A stretch of DNA of 64,000 bases from Skermanella aerolata KACC 11604 (lineage in GTDB: Bacteria; Pseudomonadota; Alphaproteobacteria; Azospirillales; Azospirillaceae), in NCBI RefSeq assembly GCF_000936425.1, contig NZ_AVFK01000009.1:124001-188000 (forward strand), given 5' to 3'. Within the stretch, counting starts at the first letter, position 1. Each line of letters starts with the position of its first letter. Shown here piece by piece: positions 56,176-64,000 of this stretch. The notes below the pieces were generated by a model, which was given only the letters and a program-made list of their open reading frames with translations, searched no databases and was not told the origin of the DNA. Both the position numbers and the translations under genes were made by a program.

Positions 56176-57228
56176 ATGAAGGCGATCAAGGGACCAGCCA
56201 TCTTCCTAGCCCAATTCGCGGGCGATGCCGATCCGTTCAATAACCTCGGCGCCATTGCCCAATGGGCAGCCGGGCACGGCTTCAAGGGCGTGCAGATCCC
56301 GTCCTGGGACGCCCGCCTGTTCGACCTCGCCAAGGCCGCTGAGTCGAAGACCTACTGCGACGAGGTCAAGGGCACCCTGGCCGAAGCCGGCGTCGAGCTG
56401 ACGGAGCTTTCCACCCATCTTCAAGGCCAGCTCGTCGCGGCCCATCCGGCCTACGACCTGGTCCTAGACGGCTTCGCCGCCCCGGAAGTCCGCAACGATC
56501 CGGCGGCCCGGCAGGTTTGGGCGGTCGATCAGTTGATGAAGGCGGCCAAGGCTTCGGAGAACCTCGGCCTGACGGCGCACGCGACTTTCTCGGGCGCGCT
56601 GGCGTGGCCCTACCTCTACCCCTGGCCGCAGCGTCCGCCCGGATTGATCGAGACGGCGTTCGACGAGTTGGGGAAGCGCTGGACTCCGATTCTCAACGAG
56701 TTCGACCGGGCCGGCGTCGACCTCTGCTACGAGATCCACCCCGGCGAGGACCTGCACGACGGCGTGACGTTCGAGATGTTCCTGGAGCGGGTCGACCACC
56801 ACCCCGCATGCAACATGCTCTACGATCCCAGCCACTTCGTGCTCCAGCAGCTCGACTACCTGGGCTTCATCGACTGCTACCACCAGCGCATCCGGATGTT
56901 CCACGCCAAGGACGCGGAGTTCAACCCCTCCCCGCGCCAGGGCGTCTACGGCGGCTACCAGCCCTGGATCAACCGCGCCGGCCGCTTCCGTTCGCTCGGC
57001 GACGGTCAGGTCGATTTCGGCGGCATCTTCTCCAAGCTCACCCAGTACGGCTACGACGGCTGGGCCGTGCTGGAATGGGAGTGCTGCATAAAGCACCCGG
57101 AACAGGGTGCGGCGGAAGGGGCGGCCTTCATCGACGCCCACATCATCCAGGTCACCGAACGCGCCTTCGACGACTTCGCCGATTCAGGTGCCGACGACGC
57201 CGCGAACCGCAGGATGCTAGGCCTGTAA
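56176..57228 (+). CDS. Sugar phosphate isomerase/epimerase (AP endonuclease 2 fold)
   Basis: A 350-residue TIM-barrel protein of the xylose isomerase-like family. Metal ligands are likely Glu in LCYEIHPGEDLHDG, Asp/His in MLYDPSHFVLQQLDY, His in RIRMFHAKDAEF and Glu in WAVLEWECC. Related enzymes interconvert keto-sugars or inositol derivatives. ATG 56176 follows a GGGAGG site. First gene of an operon with an oxidoreductase; substrate unknown but likely that sensed by the divergent ROK regulator. Confidence 0.9.
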   Translation: MKAIKGPAIFLAQFAGDADPFNNLGAIAQWAAGHGFKGVQIPSWDARLFDLAKAAESKTYCDEVKGTLAEAGVELTELSTHLQGQLVAAHPAYDLVLDGFAAPEVRNDPAARQVWAVDQLMKAAKASENLGLTAHATFSGALAWPYLYPWPQRPPGLIETAFDELGKRWTPILNEFDRAGVDLCYEIHPGEDLHDGVTFEMFLERVDHHPACNMLYDPSHFVLQQLDYLGFIDCYHQRIRMFHAKDAEFNPSPRQGVYGGYQPWINRAGRFRSLGDGQVDFGGIFSKLTQYGYDGWAVLEWECCIKHPEQGAAEGAAFIDAHIIQVTERAFDDFADSGADDAANRRMLGL

Positions 57229-57247
57229 GGGCCGGGGGAGGATAACC

Positions 57248-58438
57248 ATGACGATCAAGGGCAACTCACCCGACGGTACTGCTGCCCGACGCAGGCTGCG
57301 CCTGGGCATGGTCGGCGGCGGCCGGGGCGCCTTCATCGGCGCCGTCCACCGCATCGCCGCCCGTCTGGACGACCGCTGGGAACTGGTCGCCGGCGCGCTT
57401 TCCAGCGATCCGGACCGCGCCCGTGACAGCGCCGCCGACCTCTTCATCGCTCCCGACCGCGCCTATTCCGGTTTCGCCGAGATGGCGCGGGCGGAGGCGG
57501 CTCGCGAAGACGGCATCGACGCCGTCGCCATCGTGACGCCCAACCATCTGCACCACCCTGCGGCTCGAGCCTTCCTGGACGCCGGAATCCACGTCATCTG
57601 CGACAAGCCGATGACGGCCTCGGTGGCCCAGGCCGAAGACCTCGTCGCGGCGGTCGAGGCCAGCGGCAAGCTGTTCGCCCTGACCCACAACTACACCGGC
57701 TACCCCATGGTGCGGCACGCCCGCGAACTGGTAGCCTCTGGCGAGCTTGGCACCATCCGCGTCGTCCAGGCCGAATACCCGCAGGACTGGCTTACGACCT
57801 CGCTGGAGGAAACCGGCCAGAAGCAGGCCGCGTGGCGGACCGATCCGGCGCAGACGGGCGGAGGCGGCTGCATCGGCGATATCGGCACCCACGCCTTCAA
57901 CCTGACGGAGTTCGTCACCGGCCTCCACTGCACCCAGATCGCCGCCGACCTCACCAGCTTCGTGCCCGGACGCCGTGTGGACGACAACGTCAACATGCTG
58001 CTCCGCTTCAGCAGCGGCGCACGCGGCATGCTGTGGTCCAGTCAGGTAGCGCCCGGCCATGAGAACGGTCTTCGGCTCCGCGTCTACGGCGACAAGGCCG
58101 GGATCGAGTGGCATCAGGAACAGCCCAACCACCTGCGCTTCGCCCGGCTGGGCGAGCCGCCGCAACTGATCACCCGCAACGGCCCCGGCTCCGGCCCGGC
58201 CTCCGCCCATGCCAGCCGCATCCCGGCCGGCCATCCCGAAGGTTATCTGGAAGGCTTCGCGCAGATCTACACGGACATAGCCGAACAGATCGCGGCGCGG
58301 ATCGAAGGCCGCGACCCCGACCCTGCCGCACTCCTGGTACCGACGGTGGCGGATGGCCTGCGGGGTGTACAGTTCATCTCCGCCGCCGTAGACTCGAGCC
58401 GCAACAGCGCAGCCTGGACATCCCTTTCCCATACCTGA
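57248..58438 (+). CDS. Gfo/Idh/MocA-family oxidoreductase
   Basis: A 396-residue NAD(P)-dependent sugar dehydrogenase. N-terminal Rossmann domain with LGMVGGGRGAFIGAVHR near residue 18, the conserved Lys in VICDKPMTASVAQAE (usual EKP replaced by DKP) and the C-terminal domain with GGGGCIGDIGTHAFNL containing the catalytic Asp/His. It starts 19 bases after the isomerase and would act in the same sugar pathway. Confidence 0.92.
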   Translation: MTIKGNSPDGTAARRRLRLGMVGGGRGAFIGAVHRIAARLDDRWELVAGALSSDPDRARDSAADLFIAPDRAYSGFAEMARAEAAREDGIDAVAIVTPNHLHHPAARAFLDAGIHVICDKPMTASVAQAEDLVAAVEASGKLFALTHNYTGYPMVRHARELVASGELGTIRVVQAEYPQDWLTTSLEETGQKQAAWRTDPAQTGGGGCIGDIGTHAFNLTEFVTGLHCTQIAADLTSFVPGRRVDDNVNMLLRFSSGARGMLWSSQVAPGHENGLRLRVYGDKAGIEWHQEQPNHLRFARLGEPPQLITRNGPGSGPASAHASRIPAGHPEGYLEGFAQIYTDIAEQIAARIEGRDPDPAALLVPTVADGLRGVQFISAAVDSSRNSAAWTSLSHT

Positions 58439-58461
58439 ACCGAATTCCGGGAACCGCTATC

Positions 58462-59961
58462 ATGACCCTGCGGAACATCGCCGCCGACCTTCACCTCGAC
58501 GCCGACCTGCTTCAGGGAGGCACCCGCGTGGTGCGCAGCCCGATCGACGGAGCGGAGATCGCCCGCCTGACCGACGACACGCCCGATACGGCCGACGCCA
58601 AGATCGCCGCCGCCGCCGAAGCCTTCAAGACATGGCGCCTCGTCCCCGCGCCGCGCCGGGGCGAGCTGATCCGCCTGCTGGGCGAGGAACTGCGCTCCCA
58701 CAAGGAAGCGCTGGGCAAGCTGGTCACGCTGGAATGCGGCAAGTCGATCCAGGAAGGCTACGGCGAAGTTCAGGAGATGATCGACATCTGCGACTTCGCC
58801 GTCGGCCTGTCGCGCCAGCTCTACGGCCTGAGCATCGCGTCCGAACGCCCCGGTCACCGCATGACCGAGACATGGCTCCCCCTGGGCGCCGTCGGCGTGA
58901 TCTCCGCCTTTAACTTCCCGGTCGCGGTCTGGTCGTGGAACGCAGCGCTCGCCATCGTCTGCGGCGATCCGGTCGTCTGGAAACCGTCGGAGAAGACCCC
59001 GCTGACGGCGCTCGCCTGCCAAGCGCTGTTCGACCGTGCGGCGGCCCGCTTTGGCGCCGACGCCCCGTTCGGCTTGTCGTCCGTCCTGATCGGCGACCGC
59101 TCCATCGGCGAACGTCTGGTCGACGACAAGCGCATCGCTCTGGTCAGCGCCACCGGCAGCACCCGAATGGGCCGGGAAGTCGGCCCCCGTCTGGCCCAGC
59201 GCTTCGCCCGCTCCATCCTTGAGCTTGGCGGTAACAACGCGATGATCGTGACGCCGTCGGCCGACCTGGAGCTGGCCGTCCGCGCCATCCTGTTCGCGGC
59301 GGTCGGCACGGCAGGCCAGCGCTGCACCAGCCTGCGCCGGCTGATCGTCCACCGCGACGTCTACGAATCGCTGGTGCCCAGGCTGAAGGAAGCCTATGCT
59401 GGCATCCCGATCGGCAACCCGATGGACAGCTCCAAGCTGGTCGGCCCGCTGATCGACCGCGACTCCTTCGAAGGCATGTCCCGCGCCCTGGCCGCCGCCT
59501 CGGCAGAAGGCGGCATTGTCACCGGCGGCGCCCGCGTGCTGGCCGACCAGCACCCCGACGCTTACTACGTCGAACCGGCGCTGGTCGAAATGCCGGCCCA
59601 GACCGACACGGTCCGGCACGAGACCTTCGCACCGATCCTCTACATCATGCTCTACGATAACCTGGACGAAGCGATCGCTCTCCAGAACGACGTTCCCCAG
59701 GGCCTGTCGTCCTGCATCTTCACGACCGACCTGCGCGAGGCCGAACGCTTCCTCGCCGCATCCGGCAGCGATTGCGGCATCGCCAACGTCAACATCGGCC
59801 CCAGCGGCGCCGAAATCGGCGGCGCTTTCGGTGGTGAAAAGGAAACCGGCGGCGGCCGCGAATCCGGCTCCGACTCCTGGAAAGCCTACATGCGCCGCCA
59901 GACCGCGACGGTGAACTACTCCGACGCCCTGCCGCTAGCCCAAGGCATCAAATTCGGGTGA
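58462..59961 (+). CDS. amaB: Aldehyde dehydrogenase, ALDH7/AmaB type
   Basis: A 499-residue NAD-dependent dehydrogenase closest in motifs to alpha-aminoadipic semialdehyde (piperidine-6-carboxylate) dehydrogenase of lysine breakdown. Catalytic Cys288 lies in GTAGQRCTSLRRL and Glu254 in LELGGNNAM; FNFPVAVWSWNAALAIVCGD is typical of ALDH7. ATG 58462 lies 23 bases after the dehydrogenase gene; the upstream open frame is a shadow. Its place in a sugar operon is unexpected, so the substrate may differ. Confidence 0.88.
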   Translation: MTLRNIAADLHLDADLLQGGTRVVRSPIDGAEIARLTDDTPDTADAKIAAAAEAFKTWRLVPAPRRGELIRLLGEELRSHKEALGKLVTLECGKSIQEGYGEVQEMIDICDFAVGLSRQLYGLSIASERPGHRMTETWLPLGAVGVISAFNFPVAVWSWNAALAIVCGDPVVWKPSEKTPLTALACQALFDRAAARFGADAPFGLSSVLIGDRSIGERLVDDKRIALVSATGSTRMGREVGPRLAQRFARSILELGGNNAMIVTPSADLELAVRAILFAAVGTAGQRCTSLRRLIVHRDVYESLVPRLKEAYAGIPIGNPMDSSKLVGPLIDRDSFEGMSRALAAASAEGGIVTGGARVLADQHPDAYYVEPALVEMPAQTDTVRHETFAPILYIMLYDNLDEAIALQNDVPQGLSSCIFTTDLREAERFLAASGSDCGIANVNIGPSGAEIGGAFGGEKETGGGRESGSDSWKAYMRRQTATVNYSDALPLAQGIKFG

Positions 59962-59978
59962 GGTGAGGCAGACGAAAG

Positions 59979-60494
59979 TCAGGGATCTAGGAGAAGCCGG
60001 ATCGGGTCGTCGTCGATCTCTTCCCAGGTCCCCGGATCGAATGGATTGACCAGGGCAATTCCGGAAGCGCGGAAATCGCTAAGGTTCCGGGTCGCCACTC
60101 CGTAGCCTTTAGCGATTGCCGTCGCGGCAATCGCCTTGTCGCCATCCCTCAGCGCAGGGAACCTGACGGATATCTCCGCCCACTGCTCCGCCACGGCGAC
60201 ATCGATCGGCACGATCCGGTCGGCGAACCGGTCGATGACGGCCGCATACCACTCACGTTTATGAGCAAGCCGCATGTCTTCGCGGGTACGGACTTTCACG
60301 TCGGAGATCTGTTGGACCTTGCGTTCCAGAAGAACCAGCCATCGTCGCATTTCGGCGATAGTGATCACGCTGATGCGTATCTTGCCGGCATAGAACCTCA
60401 GCCACTCGGCGACATGCCTGTTATCGTCGGCGGCGGTTTTGTTCGACAGTATGTTCGTATCGACAAGCCACTCAGCAGGCGGCCTATCCGGCAT
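59979..60494 (-). CDS. PIN-domain toxin (VapC type)
   Basis: A 171-residue ribonuclease toxin. The acidic PIN residues are present: Asp12 in LVDTNILS, Glu in TIAEMRRW, Asp in RDGDKAIAATA and Asp in TRNLSDFRASGI. VapC toxins cut tRNA or rRNA. It overlaps the end of the antitoxin gene by 11 bases, so the pair is translationally coupled; both look intact. Confidence 0.9.
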   Translation of the reverse strand: MPDRPPAEWLVDTNILSNKTAADDNRHVAEWLRFYAGKIRISVITIAEMRRWLVLLERKVQQISDVKVRTREDMRLAHKREWYAAVIDRFADRIVPIDVAVAEQWAEISVRFPALRDGDKAIAATAIAKGYGVATRNLSDFRASGIALVNPFDPGTWEEIDDDPIRLLLDP

Positions 60495-60726
60495 TTCGGA
60501 GGCTCATGTCGAAGCCCTTCACATCCTCGGGCTCGAATGGGGATTCTGACAGAAGATGCCCGAAATTAGCATTCGCCTGCCGGACAAGCCTTCGGTAATC
60601 GTCCGGCGACAGGACCACCGCCACCGGCTCCTTGTGCCGCATCACCACCTGCGGTCCGCTCTCTTCCGCAGCCGCGATAACCTGGGTAAATTGCTGCTTT
60701 GCGTCAGCGGTCTGCCACTGTGCCAT
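60484..60726 (-). CDS. Phd/YefM-family antitoxin of the PIN toxin
   Basis: An 80-residue antitoxin: MAQWQTADAKQQFTQVIAAA and VVMRHKEPVAVVLSPDDYRR are the Phd/YefM DNA-binding fold; the acidic C-terminus (SESPFEPEDVKGF) should bind the PIN toxin. First gene of the pair; AT-rich DNA upstream (60727-60770) likely holds the autoregulated promoter. Confidence 0.9.
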   Translation of the reverse strand: MAQWQTADAKQQFTQVIAAAEESGPQVVMRHKEPVAVVLSPDDYRRLVRQANANFGHLLSESPFEPEDVKGFDMSLRNAG

Positions 60727-60786
60727 CGTGACCCTCCATAGGAATTATGGTCATTGTGGACATTTTTCGATTTCGGGTCAACGCTT

Positions 60787-61491
60787 CTATCCCACCGACC
60801 GCCGCGCGACATGCCCGATCGCGTAGGCTGCGGCGTTGATCAGCAGGGTCAGCGCAAGCAGCAGGATTCCCAGGCCCAGCGCCAGGGGCAGGTCACCCCG
60901 GCCTGTCTCCAGCGTGATCGCCGTGGTCATCGTCCGGGTATAGCCGGCGATGTTGCCGCCGACGATCAGGACGGCGCCGACCTCGGCGCTGGCGCGGCCG
61001 AAGCCGGCCAGCACTCCCGTCAGGAGGCTGAAGCGGGCATCCCATATCAGCGTCGGGATAGCGCGCCAGCGGGACGAGCCGAGGGAGCGAAGCTGCTCCT
61101 CGTACTCGTGCCACATGTCCTCGACGGTCTGGCGCGTGATCGAGATGACGATGGGCAGGACGAGCACGACCTGGGCGACGATCATCGCCGTCGGCGTGAA
61201 GAGCAGGCCAAGGCTGCCCAGCGGACCGGAGCGGGACAAAGCCAAGTAGACCAGGAGGCCGGCGACGACGGGCGGCAGGCCCATCAGGGCGTTGAAGAGG
61301 ACGATGAACAACCCGCGTCCGCGGAACCGCGCGATCCCCAGCATGGCTCCCACCGGCAGCCCGACCAGCACGGCGATGCTGACGGCGGTCAGGGTGACGC
61401 GGAGCGACAGCAGCACGATATCGGCCAGGCGGGCGTCGAAATTCAGGATCAGGCCGGCGGCTGCGCCAAAGGCGGCGATCACGTCATGCAT
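60787..61491 (-). CDS. tupB: ABC permease, tungstate TupB type
   Basis: A 234-residue inner-membrane permease with about five or six helices. LSLRVTLTAVSIAVLVGLPV and the EAA-like loop EEQLRSLGSSRWRAIPTLIW, FGRASAEVGAVLIVGGNIAG and TRTMTTAITLETGRGDLPLA match TupB/WtpB-type tungstate (or molybdate) permeases. ATG 61491 is chosen over an in-frame upstream start lacking a family match. The binding protein (TupA) and ATPase (TupC) are not in the window. Confidence 0.85.
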   Translation of the reverse strand: MHDVIAAFGAAAGLILNFDARLADIVLLSLRVTLTAVSIAVLVGLPVGAMLGIARFRGRGLFIVLFNALMGLPPVVAGLLVYLALSRSGPLGSLGLLFTPTAMIVAQVVLVLPIVISITRQTVEDMWHEYEEQLRSLGSSRWRAIPTLIWDARFSLLTGVLAGFGRASAEVGAVLIVGGNIAGYTRTMTTAITLETGRGDLPLALGLGILLLALTLLINAAAYAIGHVARRSVG

Positions 61492-61623
61492 GGATGCTTC
61501 GTTCTTCCTTTCCCGACCCGGGTCTTTGTGCCGGGTCGTTGTCATTGACCGGCGCGCTCCGGTTCCCTAGGGTCGCGGCTCAATCTAATTCTCTCCTTAA
61601 CTACCTCCCAAGCGGTGAATCGA

Positions 61624-63219
61624 ATGTCTGGCGAACAGGAACTGGCATTGCAGGCAAAGGCGTGGCCCTTCGAAGAAGCGCGCAAGCTGATCGCGCGCTA
61701 CAAGGGCAAAGCGCCGGCCAAAGGCTATGTCCTGTTCGAGACCGGATACGGACCGTCGGGCCTGCCGCATATCGGCACCTTCGGCGAAGTCGCCCGCACG
61801 ACCATGGTGCGCCGGGCGTTCCAGGTGATGGCCCCCGACGTGCCGACCCGCCTGTTCGCCTTCTCCGACGATATGGACGGCCTGCGCAAGGTGCCGGACA
61901 ACATCCCGAACCAGGAGATGGTGCGCGAGCACCTGGGCAAGCCGCTGACCAAGGTGCCGGACCCGTTCGGCAAGTTCGAAAGCTTCGGCCACCACAACAA
62001 TGCGATGCTGCGGGGATTCCTCGACAGCTTCGGGTTCGAGTACGAGTTCCAGTCGGCGACTGACTGGTACGGCTCCGGCCGGTTCGACGAGGCGCTGCTG
62101 ACGGTGCTGCGGAACTACGATGCCGTCATGAAGGTGATGCTGCCGTCGCTCCGCGAGGAGCGGGCATCCACCTACAGCCCCTTCCTGCCGATCTCGCCGA
62201 CCTCCGGCCGGGTGCTCCAGGTGCCGATCCTGGAACACAACGCCGATGCCGGGACCATCGTGTTCGAGGACGAAGACGGCCAGAAGAAGGAAGTTCCTGT
62301 CACCGGCGGCAACACCAAGCTCCAGTGGAAGCCCGACTGGGGCATGCGCTGGCACGCGCTGGGCGTCGATTACGAGATGTCCGGCAAGGACCTGATCCCG
62401 TCGGTCGAGTTGGCGGGCAAGATCTGCCGCATCCTCGGCACCCAGCCGCCGGAAGGCTTCAACTACGAGCTTTTTCTGGACGACAAGGGTCAGAAGATCT
62501 CCAAGTCGAAGGGCAACGGGCTGTCGGTCGAGGAATGGCTTCGCTATGCCCCGCCGGAAAGCCTGTCGCTTTACATGTTCCAGAAGCCCCGCGTGGCGAA
62601 GCGGCTGTATTTCGACGTGATCCCGCGCGCGGTAGACGAGTATTTGGCGTTCGTGTCCAAGTTCCCGTCGGAGGAACCGGCGCGGAAGTTCGAGAACCCC
62701 GGCTGGCACATCCACAGCGGCAAGGTGCCCGCCGCCCGCAGCGACCTCAGCTACAATATCCTGCTGAACCTCGCCGGTGTCGCCAATGCCGAGAGCAAGG
62801 ACGTGCTATGGGGCTTCATCAGCCGCTATGCGCCCGAGGCCAATCCGCAGAGCGCGCCGTTCCTGGACCGGCTGGTGCAGTACGCGATCAACTACTACCA
62901 GGACTTCGTCAAGCCGACGAAACGCTACCGGGCGCCGAACGAGGCCGAACGGGCGGCACTGACCGAGTTGCGCGACGAGTTGGGCAAGCTGCCGGCCGGA
63001 GCGAAGGCTGAGGAGATCCAGTTCCAGGTCTATGAGATCGGCAAGCGCCACGGCTTCACCGACCTGAAAAGCTGGTTCCAGGCGCTCTATGAGGTCCTGC
63101 TGGGCCAGACCCAAGGGCCGCGCATGGGCAGCTTCATCGAACTGTACGGGATCGAAAACACCCGCACGCTGATCGCCGAAGCCCTGGAGCGCAGCCCGGA
63201 GCCGCAGCCCGCCGAGTGA
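61624..63219 (+). CDS. lysS: Lysyl-tRNA synthetase, class I
   Basis: A 531-residue class I LysRS, the archaeal-type enzyme also found in many alphaproteobacteria instead of the class II form. ATP motifs: PHIGTFGE (HIGH-like) near residue 45 and KISKSKGN (KMSKS) near 290. The C-terminal alpha-helical cage domain is present. ATG 61624 is chosen; GTG 61615 would add three residues, and neither has a good ribosome site. Confidence 0.95.
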   Translation: MSGEQELALQAKAWPFEEARKLIARYKGKAPAKGYVLFETGYGPSGLPHIGTFGEVARTTMVRRAFQVMAPDVPTRLFAFSDDMDGLRKVPDNIPNQEMVREHLGKPLTKVPDPFGKFESFGHHNNAMLRGFLDSFGFEYEFQSATDWYGSGRFDEALLTVLRNYDAVMKVMLPSLREERASTYSPFLPISPTSGRVLQVPILEHNADAGTIVFEDEDGQKKEVPVTGGNTKLQWKPDWGMRWHALGVDYEMSGKDLIPSVELAGKICRILGTQPPEGFNYELFLDDKGQKISKSKGNGLSVEEWLRYAPPESLSLYMFQKPRVAKRLYFDVIPRAVDEYLAFVSKFPSEEPARKFENPGWHIHSGKVPAARSDLSYNILLNLAGVANAESKDVLWGFISRYAPEANPQSAPFLDRLVQYAINYYQDFVKPTKRYRAPNEAERAALTELRDELGKLPAGAKAEEIQFQVYEIGKRHGFTDLKSWFQALYEVLLGQTQGPRMGSFIELYGIENTRTLIAEALERSPEPQPAE

Positions 63220-63336
63220 GGCGGACCGGCGGATACCCTTGGCATCCGTGCGGGGCTCGCCCACATTAGTGTTCTGCCTTATGATGGCGCCTGAGTTCAG
63301 GCGTCATCCCCGCGGCACCCCGTTCCGGAGTCTTGT

Positions 63337-64000
63337 ATGAGCACGCTCGCCGTTACCGACGACATCTTCTTCAACCGCGCCGGCCTCGACCGCACCCGTA
63401 CCGAATCGATCGTGTCCGATGCTTTGTCGGGGGCCGACGACGGTGAGCTGTATCTCGAGTACAGCCAGTCGGAAAGTCTGGCCTGGGACGACGGTAAGCT
63501 GAAGAGCGCCAGCTTCGACACCAGCCAGGGCTTCGGCCTGCGCGCGATTTCGGGCGAGGCGACCGGCTATGCCCATGCCTCGACCTTGTCGGAAGACGCG
63601 ATCAAGCGGGCGGCCGAAACGGTCCGCGCCGTTCATGCCGGCCACAGCGGCACTATGGCGGAACCTCCGACCGGCACCAACCGGGCGCTCTACGAGGCGA
63701 TCAACCCGCTGGCCCTGGTCGATTTCGAGACCAAGGTCAAGCTGCTGGCGGACATCGACGCCTATGCCCGCGCCCGCGACCCGCGCGTGCGTCAGGTCTC
63801 GGCTTCGGTCGGAGGCGAGTGGCAGGCGGTGCAGATCATCCGTGCCGACGGCCTGCGCGTCTCCGACGTCCGCCCGCTGGTTCGCCTGAACATCTCCGTC
63901 GTGGTGGCGGACGGCGACCGGATGGAGAGCGGCGGTCACGGCGTCGGCGGCCGGACCAGTTACGAGGCCTATTTCGACCCAGCCGCGTGGCAGGGTCAGG
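63337..64000 (+). CDS. tldD: Metalloprotease TldD, 3' truncated by window
   Basis: The first 221 residues of TldD are visible; the gene runs off the window before the zinc motif. ELYLEYSQSESLAWDDGKLK and SFDTSQGFGLRAISGEATGYA are the conserved N-terminal TldD region, followed by the middle domain (VSASVGGEWQAVQIIRADGL). TldD with TldE matures or degrades peptides such as microcin B17 and CcdA. It begins 117 bases after lysS with no gene between. Confidence 0.93.
   Translation, partial: MSTLAVTDDIFFNRAGLDRTRTESIVSDALSGADDGELYLEYSQSESLAWDDGKLKSASFDTSQGFGLRAISGEATGYAHASTLSEDAIKRAAETVRAVHAGHSGTMAEPPTGTNRALYEAINPLALVDFETKVKLLADIDAYARARDPRVRQVSASVGGEWQAVQIIRADGLRVSDVRPLVRLNISVVVADGDRMESGGHGVGGRTSYEAYFDPAAWQGQ

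Overview
The window is GC-rich chromosomal DNA from an alphaproteobacterium, most likely of the Azospirillum/Skermanella type (Rhodospirillales). This placement is inferred from a complete alphaproteobacterial-style division and cell-wall cluster ending in lpxC, a MurE with the meso-diaminopimelate motif, a class I lysyl-tRNA synthetase and a type A RNase P RNA. No rRNA, tRNA or CRISPR array was recognised.

Layout. 1-2800: 3' part of an ABC-F ATPase (uup), a DMT exporter and a peptidoglycan amidase. 2892-3309: RNase P RNA. 3310-3821: a long control region with two candidate promoters, one overlapped by a LexA-like GAAC-N7-GAAC box and one by four evenly spaced MraZ boxes. 3822-22966: the full dcw cluster mraZ-rsmH-ftsL-ftsI-murE-murF-mraY-murD-ftsW-murG-murC-murB-ddl-ftsQ-ftsA-ftsZ, mostly joined by 1-4 base stop/start overlaps, then a terminator and lpxC with its own terminator and an upstream CRP-type palindrome. 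These genes make lipid II from UDP-MurNAc, build the divisome and begin lipid A synthesis.

24207-43556: ordinary housekeeping genes (ribF, MaoC hydratase, SDR, LysE exporter, hydrolase, pyrC-pyrE, hisS, a MacAB-like efflux operon, class I aldolase, thiE, aspC, a NERD-like membrane protein, uvrB-yacG, a GFA protein). They are separated in three places by nested palindromic repeats.

43565-53280: an accessory region with lower and uneven GC. It holds a DUF1206 membrane protein, small unknown genes, three antitoxin-like genes whose likely toxins are broken, a TRADD-N-associated-type membrane protein, an intact IS3-family element, a low-GC protein with a possible nuclease motif, an unknown protein and an orphan phage terminase small subunit, with REP-like repeats. 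This is the best place to look for something new.

53282-64000: core-like metabolism again: AcuI-type reductase, DoxX protein, a ROK regulator divergent from a sugar isomerase-dehydrogenase-aldehyde dehydrogenase operon, an intact PIN toxin/Phd antitoxin pair, a TupB-like permease, class I lysS and the 5' part of tldD.
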